From an uncultured Ruminococcus sp. (GTDB lineage: Bacteria; Bacillota; Clostridia; Oscillospirales; Ruminococcaceae), in contig CALGTV010000002.1 in assembly GCA_937902395.1 (NCBI GenBank), positions 1 through 11,261 on the forward strand: a DNA stretch of 11,261 bases. Reading direction: 5' to 3'. Shown here in pieces: positions 6,203 to 11,261 of this stretch. The notes under the pieces were generated by a model. That model saw nothing but the letters and a program-made list of their open reading frames with translations, was not told where the DNA came from and made no database searches. The translations under genes and the position numbers were made by a program. Position 1 is the first letter of the stretch. Every line of letters starts with the position of its first letter.

Positions 6203-6835
6203 ATGCCATTTGATTTCAAAAAAGAATACAAGGAATACTATATGCCGAAGCGTAAGCCCGTTATAGTAAATATTCCTAAGATGAATTATATTGCAGTAAG
6301 AGGAAAAGGCGATCCAAATGAGGTGAATGGAGCGTATCAGCAGGCAATCAGCGTGCTGTATGCTGTTGCTTATACCCTTAAAATGAGCTATAAAACCGAT
6401 TATAAAATAGAGGGGTTTTTTGAATATGTTGTGCCGCCTCTTGAAAGCTTCTGGTGGCAGGAGGGTATTGACGGTGTAGATTATACAGATAAATCCTCTT
6501 TTAACTGGATTTCTGTTATCCGTTTGCCGGATTTTATCTCAAAGAAGAATTTTGATTGGGCTGTGGAAACTGCTGCAAAAAAGAAGAAGCTGGATTGCTC
6601 CACTGCGGAATTTTTAACAATAGACGAGGGCTTGTGCGTTCAGATAATGCATCATGGTTCATATGATGATGAGCCTTCAACAGTAGCTTTAATGGATGAA
6701 TTTCTTGCTGAAAATGGTTATGAAAATGATATGACTTCCGAGCGTTTGCATCATGAAATATATCTTTCAGATCCAAGAAAAACTGTTCCTGAAAAGTGGA
6801 AAACGGTTATACGTCATCCTATAAAAAAGAGGTGA
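6203..6835 (+). CDS. GyrI-like small-molecule-binding domain protein
   Basis: A 210-residue cytosolic protein of the GyrI-like/effector-binding fold, standing alone without a DNA-binding domain. Seen: the opening IPKMNYIAVRGKGDPNE (24-40), the VPPLESFWW segment (77-85) characteristic of this subfamily, a KKNFDWAVETAAKKK helix (114-128), the conserved HHGSYDDEPST (150-160) and HHEIYLSDPRKT (183-194). Family knowledge: stand-alone members bind hydrophobic or cyclic small molecules; some have been reported to hydrolyse cyclopropane-bearing DNA alkylators, and SbmC/GyrI protects gyrase. Whether this one is an enzyme or a sequestering protein is not visible. A ribosome binding site AGGAG lies inside the end of the GNAT gene (6191-6195), and the next gene begins four bases after its stop. 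Confidence 0.85.
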   Translation: MPFDFKKEYKEYYMPKRKPVIVNIPKMNYIAVRGKGDPNEVNGAYQQAISVLYAVAYTLKMSYKTDYKIEGFFEYVVPPLESFWWQEGIDGVDYTDKSSFNWISVIRLPDFISKKNFDWAVETAAKKKKLDCSTAEFLTIDEGLCVQIMHHGSYDDEPSTVALMDEFLAENGYENDMTSERLHHEIYLSDPRKTVPEKWKTVIRHPIKKR

Positions 6836-6839
6836 AATT

Positions 6840-7256
6840 ATGATAAAAGAATTAATCCACGATTCTATTTTCCTTGCCTGCAAATCAGAGGAAGCAACCG
6901 AAAATGATGTGGATATTGCGCAGGATTTGCTTGATACCCTTATCGCTCACAAGGAAAGCTGTGTTGGTATGGCGGCAAATATGATAGGTGCACGCAAAAA
7001 AATAATTGCTTTTTCCTACGATAAAGGAAAATATATGACAATGCTGAATCCTGTTATTCTGAAACAGGAAAAGCCCTATGAAACAGAGGAATCATGCCTT
7101 TCACTGCTGGGCGGACCGCGAAAATGTACTCGATATAAAACAATAAAGGTTCAGTATCAGACTGTTGATATGCAGAACCGCATAAAAACTTTCAGCGGTT
7201 GGACTGCGCAGATTATTCAGCATGAAATTGACCATTGCAATGGAGTGTTGATATAA
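6840..7256 (+). CDS. Peptide deformylase, atypical short form
   Basis: A 138-residue metalloenzyme of the peptide deformylase family, which removes the formyl group from N-terminal formyl-Met of nascent proteins. Metal site complete: C86 in ESCLSL (motif II, normally EGCLS), and H128, E129 and H132 in HEIDH (motif III). Motif I is changed: GVGMAANMIG (42-50) replaces the usual GxGLAAPQIG, so the Gln that helps stabilise the transition state is Met48 and the Pro is Asn47. I recall short Firmicute homologues with the same AANM sequence, so this is probably a subfamily trait rather than a local mutation. It is unlikely to be the housekeeping deformylase, which is normally near fmt or gmk. Its operon position behind a GNAT and a GyrI-like gene points to a specialised role. 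RBS GAGGTG (6829-6834) overlaps the upstream stop. Confidence 0.9.
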   Translation: MIKELIHDSIFLACKSEEATENDVDIAQDLLDTLIAHKESCVGMAANMIGARKKIIAFSYDKGKYMTMLNPVILKQEKPYETEESCLSLLGGPRKCTRYKTIKVQYQTVDMQNRIKTFSGWTAQIIQHEIDHCNGVLI

Positions 7257-7257
7257 T

Positions 7258-7575
7258 ATGGATGAAATAAAAAAATCTGTTAATGGTCAGAATCTATGGA
7301 AATATAGCCACACTGTTGCAGAAAATCGCACTGCAAGAATTGTACGCATGGAACTGTATTTTGATACAATAAGCCGTGCCGTTGACGAGGGTGTACAGAT
7401 ACATAACGTTTCACCATTAAAAGCTATGCTGAATGAACTGATTGAATATTATGAAGATGGTCAATGGCTGTTGGATTATGAAGCTGATGAGCGCGGCGAA
7501 ATTCCACACGACCTTAAAAGAGGCGTGCTGTCACAGGACGGATTGCACAATCTATTGGTTGAAATAGATATGTGA
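7258..7575 (+). CDS. DUF4298-type small protein
   Basis: A 105-residue soluble protein of unknown function. The C-terminal half carries the block YYEDGQWLLDYEADERG (64-80) and then IPHDLKRGVLSQDGLHNLL (82-100), which I recognise as the DUF4298 signature. The N-terminal half is predicted helical and charged, with no signal peptide or membrane segment. It starts one base after the deformylase stop (TAA, T, ATG); its likely ribosome binding site GGAG (7242-7245) lies 12 bases upstream, a little long, so translation may be coupled to the deformylase gene. It is the last gene of the operon, 12 bases before the terminator. Confidence 0.78.
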   Translation: MDEIKKSVNGQNLWKYSHTVAENRTARIVRMELYFDTISRAVDEGVQIHNVSPLKAMLNELIEYYEDGQWLLDYEADERGEIPHDLKRGVLSQDGLHNLLVEIDM

Positions 7576-7587
7576 ACATTATGATAA

Positions 7588-7632
7588 AAGCCGCTATAAA
7601 TCGGGAAATCCAATTTATAGCGGCTTATTTTT
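7588..7632. terminator. Bidirectional terminator between the operon and ssrA
   Basis: A perfect 14-bp stem (7588-7601 with 7613-7626) around an 11-base loop. On the plus strand it is followed by ATTTTT (7627-7632) and ends the four-gene operon. On the minus strand it lies eight bases beyond the tmRNA 3' end and is followed by TTTT, so it also ends the ssrA transcript. The loop shares a 12-base sequence with the terminator at 3014-3050. Confidence 0.9.
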
Positions 7633-7633
7633 A

Positions 7634-8004
7634 TGGTGGAGGCGAGGGGAATTGAACCCCTGTCCGAAAACCCATTCATGCAACTTTCTACGAGCGTAGT
7701 TTATCTATTATAATTCCCCGAATAGACCGCCGACAAACAGGCTGAAAGTTCAGGTAGTCCGAATACAATCAAGCGGAACGGACACTCCGCAGGATCGTTC
7801 ACCGTTAGTCGATGCCCATGTGAAAGCCACGGTACTCAATCACAGGACAGAAGCAGACTTAAGCTGCTACCAGTGCACTATTTCTAGTAACTGTAATATT
7901 ATTTCTAGCGTTTATATTTAAACGTGGTGCAGTTTAAGGAGATTACACCGCAGCTCCGCTCGCTTATCGCACTTCAAGATCCCCGTCGAAACCTTTACGC
8001 CCCC
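7634..8004 (-). ncRNA. ssrA: Transfer-messenger RNA (tmRNA)
   Basis: A 371-base RNA that rescues stalled ribosomes with SmpB and adds a degradation tag. Ends were set by the acceptor stem: 5' GGGGGCG (8004-7998) pairs fully with CGCCTCC before the encoded ACCA at the 3' end. Near the 5' end is the GTTTCGACGGGG signature (7990-7979 region). The 3' tRNA-like part has a T arm, CAGGGGTTCAATTCCCC. The tag frame ends GCA CTG GTA GCA GCT TAA (stop 7861-7859). If translation resumes at GCT 7909-7907, after TATAAAC, the tag is ARNNITVTRNSALVAA, 16 residues ending in the expected Leu-x-Ala-Ala. The resume codon is inferred. An open frame across 7924-8151 on the other strand is an artefact of this RNA. 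Confidence 0.96.
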
Positions 8005-8046
8005 GAAATTATTATTACAGGGGAAAAGGGGATAGTGCATATTGAT

Positions 8047-8075
8047 ATTATATCATATATCAAAGCTTTTGTAAA
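8047..8075 (-). promoter_or_regulatory. ssrA promoter
   Basis: Minus strand: -35 TTTACA (8075-8070), 17-bp spacer, -10 TATAAT (8052-8047) with extended TGA. Start expected near 8040, about 36 bases before the mature 5' end, which would be trimmed by RNase P. Confidence 0.72.
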
Positions 8076-8122
8076 TAGTTTTCACACACTTTTCAGAAAA
8101 ATACAGGTGAAGAAAAGCGATG

Positions 8123-8129
8123 TTCGACA
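8123..8129 (-). promoter_or_regulatory. 0A-box-like heptamer upstream of ssrA
   Basis: TGTCGAA on the minus strand, an exact match to the Spo0A binding consensus, about 83-89 bases upstream of the predicted ssrA start and in the intergenic space behind spo0A. A third exact copy (239-245, plus strand) lies inside the SDR gene, so a chance match is possible. Confidence 0.4.
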
Positions 8130-8137
8130 GAAATCGG

Positions 8138-8181
8138 GTTGTTGTATATGAAAATATTTGTTGTTGTATATGAAAATATTT
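8138..8181. repeat. 22-bp perfect tandem direct repeat
   Basis: Two identical 22-base units (8138-8159 and 8160-8181), each starting GTTGTTGTATATG and ending in AAATATTT on the plus strand. They abut with no spacer and end one base before the spo0A stop codon. No terminator hairpin is visible behind spo0A. Function unknown; slippage or recent duplication is likely. Confidence 0.8.
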
Positions 8182-8182
8182 A

Positions 8183-8950
8183 TTAAATATATGTCTGATT
8201 CTTTTTATTCTTTTTCATATGCAGTTCAAGTTTATCAGTTGCAAGAGCGATAAATTCTGAATTTGTAGGTCGTGTGATGAAATTTTCCTTACTGCAACCG
8301 AAAAATGAGCACATAGCTTCTTTATTGGTTCTGTTCCAGGCAGCATCGATAGAATGTCTGATAGCACGTTCAACTCTTTCTGGAGTAGTCTGGTATATTT
8401 CAGCTACACGAGGATAGAGCATTTTTGTCATATTATCAAGATATATAGGATTCTGCGCACTTTCAAGTATTGCAGTACGTAAATATCTGTAACCTTTTAT
8501 ATGTGCAGGTATACCGAGGCGGCGTATAAGATCAGTAATGATAAGTTCGGCATCATCACAGTCAACAGAAAGATGTCTAGTTGTGATAAGCTGAACGACG
8601 TTGTATATTTCGTCATTATCACAAGGCTTTGAAAGTGTATAAGCGGCGCCGCATTCAATGAGCTGTCTGTCAATATAGCTATTGTGAATATCTGATATAA
8701 CAATGAATTTTGGAAGGACTTTCAAATAACTGCGGAGTTTTACAAGAAGCTGTACTGCATCTGAATCCTTTAAAGAGAGATCTGTTATTACCAGATCAGG
8801 AGAATCTGATATTATTGAACTTACAATAGCATTTTCTTCGTTTTTTCGTGTATAAGCATAAATATTTTTTTGGCTTAAATGTGATGCGAGTTTAATTCCA
8901 AATTCAGTGGAATTATCGCAAATCAAAACTTTTAGGGTTGTTTTTTCCAT
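8183..8950 (-). CDS. spo0A: Spo0A, response regulator / sporulation master regulator
   Basis: A 255-residue phosphorylation-dependent transcription factor. Residues 5-122 are an intact receiver: acidic D12 in LICDN, phospho-acceptor D57 in DLVITDL, S86 in VISD and K108 in LSKP. Residues 138-243 are the Spo0A DNA-binding domain: LGIPAHIKGYRYLRTAI (145-161), the recognition helix TTPERVERAIRHSIDAAWNR (188-207), the FFG segment (216-218) and TRPTNSEFIALATDKLEL (226-243) are close to the family consensus. Start is uncertain: ATG 8950 places the receiver strand correctly, ATG 8959 and TTG 9010 are alternatives, and none has a strong ribosome binding site. The usual neighbour spoIVB is not adjacent; instead ssrA lies downstream and a cellulosomal esterase is divergent. 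In this group it could act in sporulation or in broader growth-phase control. Confidence 0.93.
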   Translation of the reverse strand: MEKTTLKVLICDNSTEFGIKLASHLSQKNIYAYTRKNEENAIVSSIISDSPDLVITDLSLKDSDAVQLLVKLRSYLKVLPKFIVISDIHNSYIDRQLIECGAAYTLSKPCDNDEIYNVVQLITTRHLSVDCDDAELIITDLIRRLGIPAHIKGYRYLRTAILESAQNPIYLDNMTKMLYPRVAEIYQTTPERVERAIRHSIDAAWNRTNKEAMCSFFGCSKENFITRPTNSEFIALATDKLELHMKKNKKNQTYI

Positions 8951-9205
8951 ATATTTCATCCCATTCTTAAAGATTTTTTGTTTCTCCGTCTGGTTAAGAT
9001 CGGAGTACAAAAGATTAATAATTTGGAGGTGAATTAAAATTGTGTAGAACAGTGTTTGTTATATTGCGTAATTAAATTTTGCGATATAATTTTACCATAT
9101 CGTTGTTAAATCTGAAATAGTAGAAATGTTAAATCTGTGTAAAATTACAAGAATATAAATTTCAAAATAAAATTGTTATTTATATCTGCATAACACATTT
9201 GAAAA

Positions 9206-9234
9206 ATTTTATCATATAAAATTATGAAAGTCAA
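9206..9234 (-). promoter_or_regulatory. Predicted spo0A promoter
   Basis: Minus strand: -35 TTGACT (9234-9229), 17-bp spacer, -10 TAAAAT (9211-9206) with extended TGA. Start expected near 9199, leaving a leader of about 250 bases. I saw no clear sigma-H promoter of the kind used for spo0A in Bacillus. Confidence 0.5.
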
Positions 9235-9280
9235 TGAGCTTTAAAAAAATAATTAGAAATTTTCTGAAAACATAATCGGA

Positions 9281-9287
9281 TTCGACA
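9281..9287 (-). promoter_or_regulatory. 0A-box-like heptamer upstream of spo0A
   Basis: TGTCGAA on the minus strand, exact consensus, about 82-88 bases upstream of the predicted spo0A start and about 110 bases upstream of the esterase -35. It fits autoregulation of spo0A or control of the esterase, but a heptamer alone is weak evidence. Confidence 0.45.
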
Positions 9288-9396
9288 AATTATATCACCG
9301 GATGCTAAAGGAATATTAGTATGGTTATAAATGGGCTTATAAGAATCTATTAAAAAAATATATATTTGTTTTGTCCACTAAATGTTCAAATTTGAC

Positions 9397-9425
9397 TTGA
9401 CATGTTAATTTTAGTTTGATAGAAT
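9397..9425 (+). promoter_or_regulatory. Esterase promoter with upstream palindrome
   Basis: -35 TTGACA (9397-9402), 17-bp spacer, -10 TAGAAT (9420-9425) with extended TGA. A 10-bp palindrome TCAAATTTGA (9386-9395) abuts the -35 and could be a regulator site. The leader of about 45 bases ends with AAGGGG (9463-9468), eight bases before the ATG. Confidence 0.7.
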
Positions 9426-9476
9426 GTTAATATAAAGTGAATATAAATATATTATTATAAAAAAGGGGAATATTGT

Positions 9477-11120
9477 ATGAGGAAATTTTCTAAATCTGCA
9501 ATGGCATTTGTTTCAGCTGCAGCGATGTGTGTAAGCGCATTTACGCCTCTGGGCATATCGGCGGCTGATACAGAACTTTTCAGAGATTCCTTTGAAAACG
9601 GAGAGGGTGACTGGTCAGGTCGTGGTTCTGCGGCTGTCTCAGTAAGTGCTGATGTGAAGTATGAAGGTAGTAAGTCTTTGTTCGTGTCAGGTCGTGAAGC
9701 TGAGTGGAACGGTGCTTCAAAGGCTGTCAGCACTGATGTATTTATTCCCGGACAGGAATATTCATTCAGTGTAAATGTAATGTGTCCCACGGAAAATAAG
9801 GAGAATTTATTTCACCTCACACTCCAGTACAACGAAAGTGACGGAGAAACATATTACGATAAAATTGCAAGCGGTTCAGCATTCAGCGGAGATTGGATTC
9901 AGCTTTCCAATACAAATTATATGATACCAGCAGGTTCTTCTGATTTGCACATTTATGTTGAAACCGACAGCGGTACAAGTGATTTTTATATTGATGACGT
10001 AGTTGCTGCTTTAAAGGGTATGGAAATTTCAGGCGCAGGTGTGGAAATTCCTCTTATCCGCGGCGATGTCACTTGCGACGGAGTTGTTGATGTATTCGAT
10101 GTTATTGCTGCAAGAATTGGTTATATAAATGGATTTGAAAAGAATAAAGCTGCTAAAAATGCCGATGCTGACAATAACGGTGAAGCTGCTGTAAACGATT
10201 TGGTACTTATTCAGCAGTTTGTTATGGGAGAGATTACGGAATTTCCGCAGGGTGAGCCAATTATACCTCCCGAGCCGGAAAAAACGCCATTTGACTATAA
10301 TGCAAATCTTCAGTATAAGGCTGCTCCCGATAAATATATCAATGAGCCTGCAAACCAGCAGGGTACAATTATCAAGGAGACATATAACAGCATCAACGGT
10401 CAGAAGAGCCTTAACGTATATCTCCCATATGGCTACGATGAGAGTAAGAAGTACAATATCTTCTATCTCATGCACGGCGGCGGCGAAAATGAAGATACGA
10501 TTTTCTATGACAAGGATGCAAAGCTTGGCAATATTCTTGACCATATGATTCAGAACGGCGAACTTGAACCAATGATTATTGTTACGCCTACATTCAACGG
10601 TGGAAATTGTACAGCACAAAATTTCTACAATGAGTTCCGTCAGAGCGTAGTACCTTTCGTTGAGGGTAAATATTCCACATATGCGGAATCAACATCAGCA
10701 GAAGATATTGCAGCTTCAAGAATGCACAGAGCATATGGAGGCTTCTCAATGGGAGCGGTTTCAACATGGGCTGTAATGCAGAATTGCCTTGATATTGTTG
10801 GATATTATATGCCTCTCAGCGGTGACCACTGGTCAGGAAACTCAGGAGACGACAAGGCACGTTCCATTGCAGATGCTATTGACAAGTCAGGATTTGAAAA
10901 GAATGAATATTTCATTATGTGTGCAACTGGAAGCGAAGATATAGCATATCCTAACGTTACACCTCAGATTGAAGCAATGAAGAAGTATTCTCAGTTTGTA
11001 TATACATCTGACTTCTCGCAGGGTAATTTCTACTACATGGTAGCGCCTGCACTCACGCACTGGTGGGGATATGTAAGACATTACGTATACGATTGTCTCC
11101 CGTACTTCTTCCATGAATAA
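9477..11120 (+). CDS. Secreted CBM22-dockerin-CE1 feruloyl esterase
   Basis: A 547-residue exported esterase expected to release ferulic acid from arabinoxylan as part of a cellulosome. In order: signal peptide (MRKFSK, hydrophobic stretch, cut near A29); a CBM22-type xylan-binding domain at about 32-178 (LFRDSFENGEGDWSGRG, GSKSLFVSGREAEWNGA, FYIDDV); an internal type I dockerin at about 195-252 (GDVTCDGVVDVFDVIAARIG, then NADADNNGEAAVNDLVLIQQ); a Pro/Glu linker (260-270); and a CE1 alpha/beta-hydrolase (about 275-547). The catalytic triad is S424 (GGFSMG), D488 (GSEDIA) and H528 (LTHWWG). As I recall, the Ser-Asp and Ser-His spacings (64 and 104) equal those of the XynY/Xyn10B feruloyl esterase of Clostridium thermocellum. 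The module order also matches the C-terminal half of that xylanase, without the GH10 domain. It has its own promoter and terminator. Start ATG is fixed by AAGGGG and the signal peptide. Confidence 0.92.
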   Translation: MRKFSKSAMAFVSAAAMCVSAFTPLGISAADTELFRDSFENGEGDWSGRGSAAVSVSADVKYEGSKSLFVSGREAEWNGASKAVSTDVFIPGQEYSFSVNVMCPTENKENLFHLTLQYNESDGETYYDKIASGSAFSGDWIQLSNTNYMIPAGSSDLHIYVETDSGTSDFYIDDVVAALKGMEISGAGVEIPLIRGDVTCDGVVDVFDVIAARIGYINGFEKNKAAKNADADNNGEAAVNDLVLIQQFVMGEITEFPQGEPIIPPEPEKTPFDYNANLQYKAAPDKYINEPANQQGTIIKETYNSINGQKSLNVYLPYGYDESKKYNIFYLMHGGGENEDTIFYDKDAKLGNILDHMIQNGELEPMIIVTPTFNGGNCTAQNFYNEFRQSVVPFVEGKYSTYAESTSAEDIAASRMHRAYGGFSMGAVSTWAVMQNCLDIVGYYMPLSGDHWSGNSGDDKARSIADAIDKSGFEKNEYFIMCATGSEDIAYPNVTPQIEAMKKYSQFVYTSDFSQGNFYYMVAPALTHWWGYVRHYVYDCLPYFFHE

Positions 11121-11179
11121 GACAATACAACATAAAAGTTGTGTGGTGTGTTGAAAAATCGAAATAATGTATTATTTAG

Positions 11180-11214
11180 GGGACGCTCTCTCTTGCAGAG
11201 CGTCCTCTCTTTTC
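11180..11214 (+). terminator. Intrinsic terminator of the esterase gene
   Basis: A 9-bp stem GGACGCTCT/AGAGCGTCC (11181-11189 with 11197-11205) around a 7-base loop, followed by a pyrimidine tail TCTCTTTTC with a modest T-run. It lies 60 bases after the esterase stop. Confidence 0.75.
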
Positions 11215-11261
11215 AATTCAATCGCAGTCAAATCCAAGTGCGATATACCCTCACGTTCAAA
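11215..11261. other. Window edge after the esterase terminator
   Basis: No gene can be called. A minus-strand frame is open from 11261 to a stop at 11172, but it runs through the terminator stem and encodes no recognisable motif, so it is not annotated as a partial gene. Confidence 0.4.

Larger units (their letters stand above)
8951..9476. other. Divergent intergenic region (spo0A / esterase)
   Basis: About 526 AT-rich bases without a credible gene. It holds the spo0A leader (some 250 bases if the promoter at 9206-9234 is right), two 11-base direct repeats TGTTAAATCTG (9104-9114 and 9127-9137), an exact 0A box (9281-9287), and the esterase promoter and leader. Tiny plus-strand frames after GGAGGTGA (9025-9032) and AAAGGA (9307-9312) encode only about ten residues each. 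Confidence 0.65.

Noticed and set aside
7924..8151. Plus-strand open frame of 75 codons
   Set aside because: It is the antisense of the tmRNA 5' domain and ssrA promoter; no family resemblance.
9025..9073. Strong GGAGGTGA followed by a TTG and an 11-codon frame on the plus strand
   Set aside because: Too short and featureless to call; it lies in the spo0A leader, where the complementary sequence is what would be transcribed.
9307..9353. AAAGGA followed by a 10-codon ATG frame
   Set aside because: No promoter, no conserved motif; such frames are expected by chance in AT-rich DNA.
10029..10619. Minus-strand open frame of 196 codons
   Set aside because: Shadow of the esterase gene, whose signal peptide, domains and catalytic triad are unambiguous.
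11172..11261. Possible 3' end of a minus-strand gene at the window edge
   Set aside because: The frame passes through the terminator stem, gives no recognisable protein and is only 29 codons.
1..11261. CRISPR arrays, insertion sequences, phage or plasmid genes, tRNAs, rRNAs
   Set aside because: No regularly spaced repeats, transposase or integrase motifs, or tRNA cloverleaf other than the tmRNA were seen on either strand.

Overview
The window looks like a chromosomal segment of an AT-rich, Gram-positive, cellulosome-producing Clostridia member. Ruminococcus or a close Oscillospiraceae relative fits best. The evidence is two secreted proteins with dockerin modules (one a CBM22-dockerin-feruloyl esterase), two Spo0A-type regulators, an ssrA (tmRNA) gene, strong purine-rich ribosome binding sites and mostly TGn-extended sigma-A-like promoters. 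Species cannot be fixed from sequence reading alone.

Layout. Positions 53-3829 (minus) hold a degenerate Spo0A-like regulator, then a secreted LRR/Ig-like/propeller/dockerin protein, then an SDR-family NAD(P)-dependent epimerase/dehydratase whose start codon overlaps the dockerin gene's stop. Positions 3830-4138 are a divergent control region. Positions 4139-5563 (plus) encode a type I glutamine synthetase. Positions 5610-7632 hold a plus-strand operon with a structured leader: GNAT acetyltransferase, GyrI-like protein, atypical peptide deformylase and a DUF4298-type protein, closed by a strong bidirectional terminator. Positions 7634-8004 (minus) are ssrA. Positions 8183-8950 (minus) encode an intact Spo0A. 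A 526-bp non-coding control region follows, then a plus-strand CBM22-dockerin-CE1 esterase (9477-11120) and a terminator. The last ~50 bases and the first 52 carry no gene that can be called.

How the parts relate. The main theme is regulatory: one Spo0A with a complete phosphorylation site, and one paralogue that has lost the phospho-acceptor Asp and the conserved Lys but keeps the DNA-reading Val-Glu-Arg-x-x-Arg helix. The paralogue is divergent from glnA. Exact 0A-box heptamers lie at nearly the same offset upstream of the predicted spo0A and ssrA promoters, and a one-mismatch version lies inside the paralogue's promoter. The two dockerin proteins are probably components or clients of a cellulosome encoded elsewhere; one would release ferulate from arabinoxylan, the other has no recognisable catalytic domain. 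The four-gene operon combines acyl/formyl-group enzymes with a GyrI-like protein and may be a small stress or detoxification unit, which is inference.
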